NCBI RefSeq assembly: GCF_000259195.1
Contig: NZ_JH650758.1
Span: forward strand, 3,562-67,561
Source: Pseudomonas donghuensis
GTDB lineage: Bacteria > Pseudomonadota > Gammaproteobacteria > Pseudomonadales > Pseudomonadaceae
DNA length: 64,000 bases
Direction: 5' to 3'
In this document: piece by piece, positions 9,527 to 18,649 of the stretch
Layout: each line of letters starts with the position of its first letter
Position numbering within the stretch: position 1 is the first letter of the stretch
Made by a program: the position numbers and the translations under genes
Notes under the pieces: model-generated
Databases searched by the model: none
Seen by the model: only the letters and a program-made list of their open reading frames with translations
Told to the model about the DNA's origin: nothing

Positions 9527-9859
9527 ATGAGTTTGACCGAAGCGCGTTTTCACGACCTGGTCGACGCGACCCAACAGGCGCTGGAAGACCTGTTCGACGA
9601 GACGGACCTGGATCTGGACATGGAGAACTCGGCAGGGGTCCTGACCATCAAGTTCGACAACGGCAGCCAACTGATCTTCAGTCGCCAGGAGCCGCTGCGC
9701 CAGCTGTGGCTGGCCGACAAATCCGGTGGTTTCCACTTCGACTACGATGAGTCGAGCGGCAAGTGGACCTGCGAAAAGACCGAAGAGCTGCTCGGTGAGA
9801 TGCTTGAGCGCATCGTCTGGGAGCGGGTCGGTGAAAAGCTCGACTTCGACGAAATCTGA
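9527..9859 (+). CDS. cyaY: Frataxin-like iron-binding protein CyaY
   Basis: A 110-residue frataxin homologue. The acidic first helix ([15 protein letters not shown]) provides the iron-binding ridge, followed by strands with the family patterns [11 protein letters not shown] and [13 protein letters not shown]. CyaY modulates IscS activity during Fe-S cluster assembly and may buffer iron. The gene is divergent from lptM-lysA, a conserved arrangement. Its stop overlaps the start of the DUF1289 gene (TGATG), so the two are probably translated together. Confidence 0.96.
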   Translation: MSLTEARFHDLVDATQQALEDLFDETDLDLDMENSAGVLTIKFDNGSQLIFSRQEPLRQLWLADKSGGFHFDYDESSGKWTCEKTEELLGEMLERIVWERVGEKLDFDEI

Positions 9860-10080
9860 TGAGCAGCGCAGCCAAGCCGGCCAAGCCGCTCTACAGCAAT
9901 GTCAGCCCGGCAGTGCCGTCGCCGTGCATCAGCACCTGCCGGCTGGATGAGCACAAGGTCTGCATCGGTTGCTTTCGCCATGTCGAGGACATTCGCCAGT
10001 GGCGTGCGGCCGACGATGAGCAGCGCCGGCAGATCTGCCGTGAGGCGCTGGCGCGTCGCCAACTGGCCGGGTCGGCATAG
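9859..10080 (+). CDS. DUF1289 small cysteine-rich protein
   Basis: A 73-residue protein with four closely spaced cysteines, CISTC-(7)-VCIGC, followed by [10 protein letters not shown]. This is the DUF1289 pattern, probably a small metal (Zn or Fe-S) knuckle. No biochemical role is established. Its ATG overlaps the cyaY stop by one base, and a terminator follows 74 bp later. Translational coupling to a frataxin gene makes an iron-linked role conceivable, but that is only inference. Confidence 0.88.
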   Translation: MSSAAKPAKPLYSNVSPAVPSPCISTCRLDEHKVCIGCFRHVEDIRQWRAADDEQRRQICREALARRQLAGSA

Positions 10081-10153
10081 ACCCTGCGGGTATTGTGTAT
10101 TTACTTGGCTGTGGTAGTGTCGAACCTGTTTCGGCTGTGCCGAATTCCTGCAA

Positions 10154-10177
10154 ACCCCGCCCTTGGGCGGGGTTTTG
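10154..10177 (+). terminator. Intrinsic terminator after cyaY-DUF1289
   Basis: Hairpin CCCCGCCCTTGGGCGGGG followed by TTTTGCTTT, between the DUF1289 gene and rnk. Confidence 0.85.
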
Positions 10178-10213
10178 CTTTATATCGCCCAGAAAAAGGA
10201 GTCTGACCGGATC

Positions 10214-10633
10214 ATGAGCACCAAGCCTTCCATTATCGTCACCCGATTGGACGTACAGCGTCTCGAGCGTCTTATCGAAAGCCTCGATGAGAAGACGCAG
10301 GAGTCGCCGGGTGTGCTCGCCTTGCAGGACGAGCTGGACCGCGCCGAACAGGTCGGTCACGAGGAAGTTCCGGCCGGTGTCGTGACCATGAACTCCCGGG
10401 TTCATTGCCGCGAAGAAGCCAGCGGCAAGGACTACCACCTGACCCTGGTCTATCCCAAGGACGCCAACGCTGACGAAGGCAAGATCTCCATCCTCGCACC
10501 GATCGGCAGTGCACTGCTGGGCCTGTCGGTGGGCGAGAAGATCGACTGGCCGGCGCCGGGTGGCAAGACCCTCAAGCTCGAGCTGCTGGCAGTCGAGTAC
10601 CAGCCAGAAGCGGCGGGCGACTTCGACCTCTGA
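10214..10633 (+). CDS. rnk: Nucleoside diphosphate kinase regulator Rnk
   Basis: A 139-residue protein with an N-terminal helical pair (about 1-50; VTRLDVQRLERLIESL) and a C-terminal FKBP-like GreA/GreB domain (about 55-135; IGSALLGLSVGEKIDW, then LELLAVEYQPE). Rnk binds RNA polymerase in E. coli. In P. aeruginosa it was first linked to nucleoside diphosphate kinase levels and alginate production. The start MSTKPS follows the ribosome site AAAAAGGAG. It is convergent with cyaA, whose stop is only 3 bp away. Confidence 0.93.
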   Translation: MSTKPSIIVTRLDVQRLERLIESLDEKTQESPGVLALQDELDRAEQVGHEEVPAGVVTMNSRVHCREEASGKDYHLTLVYPKDANADEGKISILAPIGSALLGLSVGEKIDWPAPGGKTLKLELLAVEYQPEAAGDFDL

Positions 10634-10636
10634 GCC

Positions 10637-13483
10637 TTAAGCCTGCGCCAGGGCCTCGTTGAGCGCCCGCTCCAGTTCACCCTTGTAGCGCAGGTAGAGG
10701 ATGCTTGAGCCAAGGCCGTCGGCCAGCAGGCCCGACAGGTCAAGGTCGGTGATATAGCAGCGGTAGCGCTCGGCCTCGCGGCGCTGATCGATGATCTCGC
10801 GGGCGACCACCGCATACAGTTGGTCGCCATGCTCGAGCTGGGAAAACTCCCGCTGATTGCAGTACAGCGTTACTTGTACGTCGTCGCTGGCGCCAGCTTG
10901 TAAAATTGCCTGCACTTCGTAGTACGGCCGGTCGATGGCCTTGACCTCGACCTGGCGCGCTTCCACCTGGCGGACCTTGCCAGGGCCTGACGGCAACAAT
11001 TGGTAATAAAGAATATCCAGTGAGCCTTGGGCCTGCAGGCTGTCCAGGGGCAGCCGTGCTTCGCGGCGAAACACGATCGATTGCAAAAAGCGCTGCAGGG
11101 GCAGCAACAGGCTGTTTTCATCGTGGAACGGCAGGCGTTGCTGCCACAGGGCATTGTGCTCATCGAGCACGTAGACATCGGCGAAGGCCTCTTGCACCCG
11201 ATAGAACAGTTGGATGCATTGCGGTTGGCCCAAGGGTAGTACCTGCGCCAGGTCCAGCTCCTGCAGGGCGTTGGCGTCCAGGTGCAGGGGGCTGTAATCG
11301 CTGCGTTCTTCGCCGAGGTAGCGCAGTACTGCGTCCTGATCGTCGAGGGTCACCAGGTTCACGGCGCCAGGGTGCAGCTCCAGCACATGGGTGTGCTGCT
11401 CAACCTGCAACAGGTAGCGATGGTTGAGGTTCTGCGCCAGCAGCCCCTGGGTGGTGGCGAATACGTCTTCGACCCGCAGGGCAATGGCCTGGGCACGGTT
11501 GTGGCAGAAGCAGCGCACCCGCAGCCGAGGGATGTGCTCGCTGCCCAGACCATTGAGGTAATCACGCAGGCAGCGCAACAGCGCATGTCCGCCGTCGTAG
11601 CGGTGCACCTGCACTTCGTTCCAGCTGTTGAGCGTGACCTGGTCGAGGGTCAGCACCAGGTTTTCGCGCACCCCGGCATAGCTCAGCGAGTCGGTGCGTT
11701 CGGTGGTCATCAGGATGTTCAGGTCGCGGTGGTGTTGCAGCGGGTCGACGCCGACGTTGACCAACAGCAGGATCTCGTCGGCCACACTGGGCTGCAGCAG
11801 GCGCTGTTCGCTGACCAGCGACAACGGCAGGGCGACGCTCTGTTGCAGGCTGCCGAGCAGGTTGAACAGCTCGTACTCGCTCAGGTCGCTGCTGCCCGGG
11901 TGCAGGGCCAGGCGCGTGCTGCTGTCGATCACGCCGTTGCGGTGGGCCCAGGTCAGCAGCTCAAGCAGCTCGCGGCAACGCTTGATCGGAGCAAAATGCT
12001 CCCACTCGTGTACGCCCAGGTTGCCGTTGTACAGGCCCCAGTGGTGTTGCCCGGGCTCCTTGCGGTTGGGTGACTGGACCAGGGTCAGGGTATCTTCGGC
12101 CAAGTCCGGGGCGATTCCCGGGTTGATGAACTCGACCTTGCCGGCGCGCCGTTCGAAAGCGGCATACAGGCGCCGGCCGAGCACGCTGAGGTCGCGCTGG
12201 TCGATGCGGCTGATGGCGTTCTGGCTGCGGGCAAACTGGCAGAGGAAGCGGTAGCTGTAGTTCAGCTCGGCCACCAGCTCGCGGCGCTCGAGCGCCACCT
12301 GGCGGACTTTCCACTGGCTGCGGCTGTCGAGCAGCGTCAGTTGACGCTCGTCCCAGCCCCATTCCCGGCTCAGCCGTTGCAGCAGCTCGCGCTGCCAACT
12401 GGTGCTGCGCGAGCGGGCCAGGCCGCTGAGCTTCTTGTTGACCTTCAGGTACAGGCTGCGCCGCACCAGCTCCAGCCGCTCACGTTCGCCCCGGCCTTGC
12501 AGGTACTGCTCGATGCGCCGGTAGACCATCATGTAGGGGTCGAGCTCGTCGAGGTCGAGGTGATTGCTGAACACCGCCTGCTTGAACTGCAGGCTCAGGC
12601 ACTGCACCTGTGGGTGTTCACTGGCATAGACCTCGGTCAGCAGCAGCTTGAGCACCGACTTGTAGGGCGACTCAATGCCCTTGAACAGCTGCCAGAGACC
12701 GGCGCCGACGAACTCGCCTGGCGGGATGTGCGCCAGGTGGCCGAGGTCGAGGTTGTCTTCGGCACGCACGAAGCGTTTGCACAGCAGGGTCTCGATGTAT
12801 TGCCGGTAGCGTGTTTCTTCGTAGACCGGTACCAGCCACCACAAGGGCGTGCGCCCGGCGAGCCAGATGGCGGTGCGGTAGAACTCGTCGAGCAGCAGGT
12901 AATGCTGGGTGGTGCCGCAGTCGTCGGAACTGAGCTGGCCGTCACGTTCGCCCTGGACGAAGCTCTGCGGCTCGATCAAGAACAGGTGGGCCTCGGCGCC
13001 CTGGCTGGCCGCCCAGATTTCCAGCAACAGGCACTTCTTGCGCAACTCCGCCAGCTCGCTTTCGCTGAGGTCGGCGGCGTGGCAGACCCAGACGTCCATG
13101 TCGCTTTGCTCGGCCTGGGCCAGGGTGCCCAGGCTGCCCATCAGGTACAGCCCATGAATCGGCTGGGGCGGGTTGCCGCGCCGGGCCTTGTACGAGAACG
13201 AGCGGGTCAGGCGCTGGGCTTCGGCCAGCAGTGGGGCATCAGGCTCGAAATTGGCGACGCCCGCCGGTGTGTTGCCGGATACATAACCGGGCAGCAGCGG
13301 GTGATTGACGTGCAAGAACAGCGGCAGCAGGGTCAGCACCTGCTGTTGCCGGCTAGACAGCCCGTCCATGGCCCGCCCCAGGCGCCCCTGGTTGAGCGTC
13401 AGAAAACGTTGGCGCAGCTGGCTGAGCACCTTGCGGTCAATGCCCTGATCGAGGTCGGGGCGAATTTCGTGGGGGTGGTTCAT
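10637..13483 (-). CDS. cyaA: Class I adenylate cyclase
   Basis: A 948-residue class I (enterobacterial-type) cyclase that makes cAMP from ATP. The N-terminal catalytic half carries the nucleotidyltransferase-like signature LMGSLGTLAQAEQSDMDVWV (about 112-131: Gly-Ser, then the Asp-x-Asp pair). The C-terminal half is the regulatory region, which in enteric bacteria answers to the glucose PTS. In Pseudomonas cAMP acts through Vfr/Crp and is not used for classical glucose repression. The gene stands alone on the minus strand, with a REP element in its upstream gap. Confidence 0.97.
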   Translation of the reverse strand: MNHPHEIRPDLDQGIDRKVLSQLRQRFLTLNQGRLGRAMDGLSSRQQQVLTLLPLFLHVNHPLLPGYVSGNTPAGVANFEPDAPLLAEAQRLTRSFSYKARRGNPPQPIHGLYLMGSLGTLAQAEQSDMDVWVCHAADLSESELAELRKKCLLLEIWAASQGAEAHLFLIEPQSFVQGERDGQLSSDDCGTTQHYLLLDEFYRTAIWLAGRTPLWWLVPVYEETRYRQYIETLLCKRFVRAEDNLDLGHLAHIPPGEFVGAGLWQLFKGIESPYKSVLKLLLTEVYASEHPQVQCLSLQFKQAVFSNHLDLDELDPYMMVYRRIEQYLQGRGERERLELVRRSLYLKVNKKLSGLARSRSTSWQRELLQRLSREWGWDERQLTLLDSRSQWKVRQVALERRELVAELNYSYRFLCQFARSQNAISRIDQRDLSVLGRRLYAAFERRAGKVEFINPGIAPDLAEDTLTLVQSPNRKEPGQHHWGLYNGNLGVHEWEHFAPIKRCRELLELLTWAHRNGVIDSSTRLALHPGSSDLSEYELFNLLGSLQQSVALPLSLVSEQRLLQPSVADEILLLVNVGVDPLQHHRDLNILMTTERTDSLSYAGVRENLVLTLDQVTLNSWNEVQVHRYDGGHALLRCLRDYLNGLGSEHIPRLRVRCFCHNRAQAIALRVEDVFATTQGLLAQNLNHRYLLQVEQHTHVLELHPGAVNLVTLDDQDAVLRYLGEERSDYSPLHLDANALQELDLAQVLPLGQPQCIQLFYRVQEAFADVYVLDEHNALWQQRLPFHDENSLLLPLQRFLQSIVFRREARLPLDSLQAQGSLDILYYQLLPSGPGKVRQVEARQVEVKAIDRPYYEVQAILQAGASDDVQVTLYCNQREFSQLEHGDQLYAVVAREIIDQRREAERYRCYITDLDLSGLLADGLGSSILYLRYKGELERALNEALAQA

Positions 13484-13574
13484 GGCGAGCTGAAACCGGC
13501 CGTCTAGGGAGCAATGGCGAGTTTAAGCTATTTTAATTTTGACGCCATTTTATTAGCGATGGTGTGGAGACGAC

Positions 13575-13623
13575 CGATAGCAAGGCCAGCCCCCACTGTG
13601 GGAGCCGGCGTTGCCGGCGATGG
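13575..13623. repeat. REP-like palindromic element
   Basis: Two abutting half-elements are arranged as GCAAGGCCAGCCCCCAC and GTGGGAGCCGGCGTTGCCGG, between cyaA and the TIGR02647 gene. The second copy carries a perfect CCGGC..GCCGG stem. Confidence 0.75.
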
Positions 13624-13641
13624 ACTGCAAGGCAGTCCCGA

Positions 13642-13887
13642 TCAGGCAGGTTCGCCGACATTCAGAATGTTCAGCAACACCTGCACGTTCTCGGCAGCAT
13701 CGTGACCAAGGCTGGTCAGGTAACCGCCATCGGGCTGGTCAGTGAGCTTTTTCTCGTACAGACGACGCGCTGCAGCGATTACCTCCTTGGAGGCAGTGTT
13801 ATGAACCTTGATACCTTCCTGGCTGCTATCCAGGTTGAACAAGGCAAGGACTTCCAGCTCGGCAATCAGTTCGGGGGTAAACGACAT
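13642..13887 (-). CDS. TIGR02647 family small protein
   Basis: An 81-residue protein (MSFTPELIAELEVLALFNLD, ending NVQVLLNILNVGEPA) recognised as the TIGR02647 family of gamma-proteobacteria, sometimes annotated as DNA-binding without direct proof. It is predicted to be almost all helical and has no cysteine and no signal peptide. It lies 84 bp downstream of another small same-strand gene and may share its transcript. Function unknown. Confidence 0.82.
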   Translation of the reverse strand: MSFTPELIAELEVLALFNLDSSQEGIKVHNTASKEVIAAARRLYEKKLTDQPDGGYLTSLGHDAAENVQVLLNILNVGEPA

Positions 13888-13971
13888 AGAGACTCCGACT
13901 TCCAGACAAGGAGGGCAGCACCGTCGCCGGTGCCTGGTTTTGCAGTGTAGTCAGGGAAATCCTGCTTTGCT

Positions 13972-14256
13972 TCAGACCTTTTCCGGCGGCAGCTCGGGCA
14001 GGGCGCGCAAGGCGGTTTCGTACCATTCGGTGTTGAACGCGCGGTCGTCTTCGAGCATCGCGTCAATCTCGTAGGCCAGCACATGGGCCATGAGGTTGAG
14101 GATATCTTCACGCTCGTAACCCACCAGGGTCAACTTGTTGAACGTGGCTTTGGCCGCCGGCGGGTTGTCGCTTTCGATCTGGTTCTCGATCGCTTCGATC
14201 AGGGTCGACTCGGCGAACTCTTCTTCGTCGTTGTCGATATCGGTTGGTTCGCTCAT
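13972..14256 (-). CDS. Conserved hypothetical acidic small protein
   Basis: A 94-residue protein: an acidic start (MSEPTDIDNDEEEFAESTLI), then two predicted amphipathic helices (about 17-32 and 50-70; LTLVGYEREDILNLMAHVLA) and a C-terminal WYETALRALPELPPE. I know similar hypothetical genes in other Pseudomonas but no functional name. The start at 14256 is preceded by an AGAGGAAAG ribosome site. Soluble and cytoplasmic by composition. Confidence 0.8.
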   Translation of the reverse strand: MSEPTDIDNDEEEFAESTLIEAIENQIESDNPPAAKATFNKLTLVGYEREDILNLMAHVLAYEIDAMLEDDRAFNTEWYETALRALPELPPEKV

Positions 14257-14402
14257 GGGCGCTTTCCTCTTTTGGGGTGCCCAGTTTGCCACGAGCCGGG
14301 CACCGATGCCTTGCTATCGACAAACTCCATGATGCTGGTCAGTACCCGGCACTTGGGTCTATAACAACCCGGCCAACCCCTTTACGGCCTGGAGGCTGTT
14401 TC

Positions 14403-15065
14403 ATGCTCAAGCTTCATGGATTTTCGGTCAGCAACTACTACAACATGGCCAAACTGGCGCTGCTGGAAAAGGGCGTGCCGTTTGAAGAAGTGCTGTTTTT
14501 CGGCGGCCAGAGCCCCGAAGCGCTGAAGCTCAGCCCGCGCGGCAAGGTGCCGGTGCTGGAGACCGAAGAGGGCTTTATCAGCGAAACCAACCTGATCCTC
14601 GACTACATCGAGCGGACCCAGCCGGGCAAGGCGCTATTGCCTGAAGGGGTTTTTGCCCAGGCCAAGGTGCACGAGCTGGCCAAGGAGATCGAGCTGTACA
14701 TCGAGCTGCCTGCCCGCGCCTGCTACCCCGAAGCATTTTTCGGCGCACGGGTCGATGACGCCATCAAGGCCAAGGCCAAGGCCGAATTGCTGGCCGGTAT
14801 CGCCACCCTCAAGCGCAATGGCAAGTTCAGCCCATTTGTGGCCGGCGACAGCCTGACCCTCGCCGACATACTGTTCTGCTTTAGCGTCGACCTGGCCTAT
14901 GCCGTGGGCAAGAAGGTCTTCGCCATCGACGTGCTGGAAGACTTTCCGCAAGCGCGTGAGCTGTTGGAGCGCTTCAAGCACAACCCGAACGTGCAGAGAA
15001 TTGCCGCCGACAAGGAAGCGCAGATGCCTGCTTTTCTGGAGATGGTGCGCTCAAGCAAGCCTTGA
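14403..15065 (+). CDS. Glutathione S-transferase family protein
   Basis: A 220-residue protein. The N-terminal thioredoxin-like domain (1-80) has the GSH-site patterns PRGKVPVLET and SETNLILDYIE. A helical C-terminal domain (about 90-215) contains the N-capping motif region SLTLADILFCFSVDLAYAVG. The start MLKLHGFSVSNYYNMAKLAL places Ser/Asn/Tyr residues where the catalytic residue of GSTs lies. The class and substrate cannot be assigned. The gene is monocistronic and convergent with argH. Confidence 0.9.
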   Translation: MLKLHGFSVSNYYNMAKLALLEKGVPFEEVLFFGGQSPEALKLSPRGKVPVLETEEGFISETNLILDYIERTQPGKALLPEGVFAQAKVHELAKEIELYIELPARACYPEAFFGARVDDAIKAKAKAELLAGIATLKRNGKFSPFVAGDSLTLADILFCFSVDLAYAVGKKVFAIDVLEDFPQARELLERFKHNPNVQRIAADKEAQMPAFLEMVRSSKP

Positions 15066-15120
15066 AGGCCAAGTGCTGCCACCCAGTCAGAACTGGCCGG
15101 GCAGCAGCACGCGACAGGGC

Positions 15121-16515
15121 TTAGCGCGCGGCGAGCAGCGCCTTGCCGCGGGCTACGGCAGCGCGTACTTGCGCAGGCGCAGTACCGCCGATGTGGTCAC
15201 GGGCGTTGACTGACCCTTCGAGGGTCAGGACGGCGAACACGTCCTGTTCGATCTGGTCGCTGAACTGGCGCAGCTCGTCCAGGCTCATTTCCGCCAGGTC
15301 CTTGCCGGTATCGACACCGTACTTCACCGCATGGCCGACGATTTCATGGCAATCACGGAACGGCAGGCCACGGCGTACCAGGTAGTCGGCCAGGTCGGTG
15401 GCGGTGCTGAAGCCGCGCAGGGCTGCTTCACGCATGATGGCGTGACGCGGCTTGATCGCCGGGATCATGTCGGCAAAGGCGCGCAGCGAGTCGCGCAGGG
15501 TGTCGGCGGCGTCGAACAGCGGCTCCTTGTCTTCCTGGTTGTCCTTGTTGTAGGCCAGTGGCTGGCCTTTCATCAGGGTCAGCAGGCCGGTGAGGGCGCC
15601 GAACACGCGGCCGGTCTTGCCGCGCACCAGCTCCGGCACGTCCGGGTTCTTTTTCTGCGGCATGATCGAACTGCCGGTGCAGAAGCGATCAGGCAGGTCG
15701 ATGAACTGGAACTGGGCGCTGGTCCACAGCACCAACTCTTCGGAGAAGCGCGACAGGTGCATCATCGCCACGCTGGCGGCCGCGCAGAATTCAATGGCGA
15801 AGTCGCGATCAGAGACACCGTCGAGCGAGTTGCCGGCTACTGCTTCGAAGCCCAGCAGCTGGCAGGTCAGTTCGCGGTCGATCGGGTAGGTGGTGCCGGC
15901 CAGTGCGGCGCTGCCCAGGGGCATGCGGTTGGTGCGCTTGCGGCAGTCGACCAGGCGCTCGTAGTCGCGGCTGAGCATTTCGAACCAGGCCAGCAGGTGG
16001 TGGCCGAAGGTCACCGGCTGGGCGGTCTGCAGGTGGGTGAAGCCGGGCATGACGGTTTCGGCTTCGCGCTCGGCCTGCTCCAGCAGGCCCTGCTGCAGGC
16101 GGGTGATCTCGGCCAGGATCAGGTCGATTTCGTCACGCAGCCACAGGCGGATATCGGTTGCGACCTGATCGTTGCGGCTGCGGCCGGTGTGCAGCTTTTT
16201 ACCGGTGATGCCGATGCGGTCGGTCAGGCGTGCCTCGATGTTCATGTGCACGTCTTCAAGGTCGACGCGCCAGTCGAAGTTGCCGGCCTCGATGTCGCCC
16301 TGGATGGTCTTCAGGCCGTCGATGATGGTGTCGCGCTCGGCGTCGGTGAGGACGCCGACCTTCGCCAGCATGGTGGCGTGGGCGATCGAACCCATGATGT
16401 CGTGGCGGTACAGGCGCTGGTCGAAATTGACGGAGGCGGTGAAGCGGGCGACGAAGGCGTCGACGGGCTCACTGAAGCGGCCGCCCCAGGACTGATTGGT
16501 CTTGTCGGTGCTCAT
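15121..16515 (-). CDS. argH: Argininosuccinate lyase
   Basis: A 464-residue enzyme of the fumarase/aspartase superfamily that performs the last step of arginine synthesis, argininosuccinate to arginine plus fumarate. The flexible active-site loop [12 protein letters not shown] (281-292) carries the catalytic serine. [12 protein letters not shown] (110-121) and the histidine in [11 protein letters not shown] (about 161) are the other conserved regions. The length is typical. The next gene upstream on the other strand is algR. In P. aeruginosa algZ/fimS lies between them, and here it is missing. Confidence 0.98.
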   Translation of the reverse strand: MSTDKTNQSWGGRFSEPVDAFVARFTASVNFDQRLYRHDIMGSIAHATMLAKVGVLTDAERDTIIDGLKTIQGDIEAGNFDWRVDLEDVHMNIEARLTDRIGITGKKLHTGRSRNDQVATDIRLWLRDEIDLILAEITRLQQGLLEQAEREAETVMPGFTHLQTAQPVTFGHHLLAWFEMLSRDYERLVDCRKRTNRMPLGSAALAGTTYPIDRELTCQLLGFEAVAGNSLDGVSDRDFAIEFCAAASVAMMHLSRFSEELVLWTSAQFQFIDLPDRFCTGSSIMPQKKNPDVPELVRGKTGRVFGALTGLLTLMKGQPLAYNKDNQEDKEPLFDAADTLRDSLRAFADMIPAIKPRHAIMREAALRGFSTATDLADYLVRRGLPFRDCHEIVGHAVKYGVDTGKDLAEMSLDELRQFSDQIEQDVFAVLTLEGSVNARDHIGGTAPAQVRAAVARGKALLAAR

Positions 16516-16839
16516 GGATTCACTCGTTGAAGGCGTGAACGGAAAAAGTGCTGCCGATCATAGCAGGATTGGCGGCCCTGCCGGAGTGCGGCGGTCGGCG
16601 TAAATGCGGGTTTATGTCGCAGCACAGGCCCGCGACAGCGCGCTTGCAACAGGATATTTATCGATTGAACGGCAGTGTTGCGGCAACCGTCTACAGTTGG
16701 ACAGAGGCTCGGCATGTTTCCTGCCGGGCCAGTGAATCTTTAGCCATCGTGCGAGTCTGAGCGTGGATCGCCGTGACGGTCGTCACCTCACCTGTCTACG
16801 CTATCCTTGTGCGAGACTCACGCAGGAATCCAGCGCAAT
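16516..16839. other. argH-algR intergenic region; no kinase gene present
   Basis: This 324-bp gap separates the divergent argH and algR. No reading frame resembles AlgZ/FimS, which encodes about 360 residues and could not fit. The only structure I see is GTGACG-GT-CGTCAC at 16773-16786, listed separately. A weak -10-like TATCCT lies at 16802-16807. Confidence 0.7.
16773..16786 (+). promoter_or_regulatory. Candidate CRP/Vfr-type operator upstream of algR
   Basis: The sequence GTGA-CGGTCG-TCAC keeps the two core half-sites and the N6 spacing of the CRP/Vfr consensus TGTGA-N6-TCACA, but the outer T and A are replaced. It is centred about 60 bp upstream of the algR start. It could also be an unrelated palindrome. 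Confidence 0.35.
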
Positions 16840-17586
16840 ATGAATGTCCTGATCGTTGATGACGAACCCCAAGCCCGGGAACGCCTGAGCCGACTGCTCG
16901 GCGAACTGGAGGGCTATACTGTGCTGGAGCCCAGCGCCACCAATGGCGAAGAGGCTCTGGCCCTGATTGACAGCCTCAAGCCCGAGGTCGTCCTGCTCGA
17001 CATCCGCATGCCGGGGCTCGATGGCCTGCAGGTCGCTGCGCGGCTGTGCGAGCGCGAAGCACCGCCTGCAGTGGTGTTTTGTACCGGTGACCATGAGTTC
17101 ACCGTCGAATCGTTCAAGGACAGCACCTTGGGCTATGTGCTCAAGCCGGTGCAGCCCGATAGCCTGCGTGACGCCTTGAAAAGGGCCGAACGCCCCAACC
17201 GCGTGCAGTTGGCGGCGCTGACCCGGCCGGCGGCCGAGAGTGGCAGCGGGCCGCGCAGCCATATCAGTGCCCGCACGCGCAAAGGCATTGAATTGATCCC
17301 CCTCGACCAGGTGATCTATTTCATCGCCGATCATAAATACGTGACCCTGCGGCACGAATCTGGCGAAGTGCTGCTCGACGAGCCACTCAAGGCTCTGGAA
17401 GACGAGTTCGGCGAGCGTTTTGTCCGTATTCACCGTAACGCGCTGGTCGCCCGTAACCGCATCGAGCGCTTGCAACGCACGCCGCTTGGGCATTTCCAAC
17501 TGTTTCTCAAGGGCCTCAATGGCGATGCCCTGATCGTCAGCCGCCGGCATGTGGCCGGTGTACGCAAGATGATGCAGCAACTGTAA
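16840..17586 (+). CDS. algR: LytTR-family response regulator AlgR
   Basis: A 248-residue regulator. The receiver domain (1-115) has the acid pocket DDE at 7-9, phospho-acceptor Asp54 (LLDIRMPG) and Lys104 (YVLKPV). The C-terminal LytTR DNA-binding domain (about 140-245) includes YFIADHKYVTLRH and FVRIHRNALVARNRI. In P. aeruginosa AlgR controls alginate, type IV pili and rhamnolipids, with the kinase AlgZ/FimS encoded upstream. That kinase gene is absent at this locus, so phosphorylation would need a distant kinase, or AlgR works unphosphorylated. It is followed by hemC, as in P. aeruginosa. Confidence 0.96.
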   Translation: MNVLIVDDEPQARERLSRLLGELEGYTVLEPSATNGEEALALIDSLKPEVVLLDIRMPGLDGLQVAARLCEREAPPAVVFCTGDHEFTVESFKDSTLGYVLKPVQPDSLRDALKRAERPNRVQLAALTRPAAESGSGPRSHISARTRKGIELIPLDQVIYFIADHKYVTLRHESGEVLLDEPLKALEDEFGERFVRIHRNALVARNRIERLQRTPLGHFQLFLKGLNGDALIVSRRHVAGVRKMMQQL

Positions 17587-17707
17587 GGGCGAGGACTATC
17601 GAGCAGTCGAGGGCCAGGGATGGTCGGCACCTAGCATGATTTAGATCTGCTAGCGGTCTGGACTGAGCTGTTATCATCGGGCGAATCTATCTCGTACGGA
17701 TCGTTCC

Positions 17708-18649
17708 ATGTCCACTCGCGAAATCCGCATTGCCACCCGCAAAAGTGCCCTGGCCCTGTGGCAGGCCGAATATGTCAAAGCCCGTCTGGAGCAGGCCCAT
17801 CCTGGCCTGGTCGTGACCCTGGTGCCGATGGTCAGCCGTGGCGACAAGTTGCTCGACTCGCCGCTGTCGAAAATCGGCGGCAAGGGCCTGTTCGTCAAGG
17901 AACTGGAAACCGCGCTGCTGGAGAACCAGGCCGACATCGCCGTGCATTCGATGAAAGACGTGCCGATGGACTTCCCGGCAGGCCTGGGCCTGTTCTGCAT
18001 CTGTGAACGCGAAGATCCGCGCGATGCCTTTGTTTCCAACACCTTTGACAGCCTCGAGGCGCTGCCGGCCGGCAGTATCGTCGGTACCTCCAGCCTGCGC
18101 CGCCAGGCCCAGTTGCTGAGCCGTCGCCCCGACCTCGAAATCCGCTTCTTGCGTGGCAACGTCAACACCCGCCTGGCCAAGCTCGATGCCGGTGAGTACG
18201 ACGCCATCATCCTCGCCGCCGCCGGCCTGATCCGTCTGGGGTTTGAAGATCGCATCACCTCCAGTATCAGCGTTGACGACAGCCTGCCCGCAGGCGGCCA
18301 GGGCGCAGTGGGCATCGAGTGCCGCAGCGCCGACAGCGAAATCCATGCGCTGCTGGCTCCGTTGCATCACGTCGACACCGCAGACCGGGTTACTGCCGAG
18401 CGCGCCCTGAACAAGCACCTCAACGGTGGCTGCCAAGTACCGATTGCCTGTTATGCGGTGCTGGAAGGCGATCAGCTCTGGTTGCGCGGGCTGGTGGGCG
18501 AGCCCGCCGGTGGCAAGTTGCTCACCGCCCAGGCCCGCGCGCCGCGCAAGGATGCCGAAGCGCTTGGCATCAAGGTCGCCGAAGACCTGCTCGGGCAAGG
18601 TGCCGAGGAAATTCTCAAGGCGGTCTACGGCGAGGCCGGGCATCCGTGA
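17708..18649 (+). CDS. hemC: Porphobilinogen deaminase
   Basis: A 313-residue hydroxymethylbilane synthase, which polymerises four porphobilinogens. The dipyrromethane cofactor is attached at Cys242 ([14 protein letters not shown]). Substrate-binding arginines lie in TSSLRRQAQ and RGNVNTRL, and the catalytic aspartate in HSMKDVP (Asp84). The length is normal. The stop codon overlaps the GTG start of hemD (GTGA), so the two enzymes are translationally coupled. This matters because the linear product must be closed quickly by HemD. Confidence 0.98.
   Translation: MSTREIRIATRKSALALWQAEYVKARLEQAHPGLVVTLVPMVSRGDKLLDSPLSKIGGKGLFVKELETALLENQADIAVHSMKDVPMDFPAGLGLFCICEREDPRDAFVSNTFDSLEALPAGSIVGTSSLRRQAQLLSRRPDLEIRFLRGNVNTRLAKLDAGEYDAIILAAAGLIRLGFEDRITSSISVDDSLPAGGQGAVGIECRSADSEIHALLAPLHHVDTADRVTAERALNKHLNGGCQVPIACYAVLEGDQLWLRGLVGEPAGGKLLTAQARAPRKDAEALGIKVAEDLLGQGAEEILKAVYGEAGHP

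Noticed and set aside
15073..15110. Terminator between GST and argH
   Set aside because: GTGCTGCC and GGGCAGCAGCAC could pair, but the loop is long and there is no T-run.
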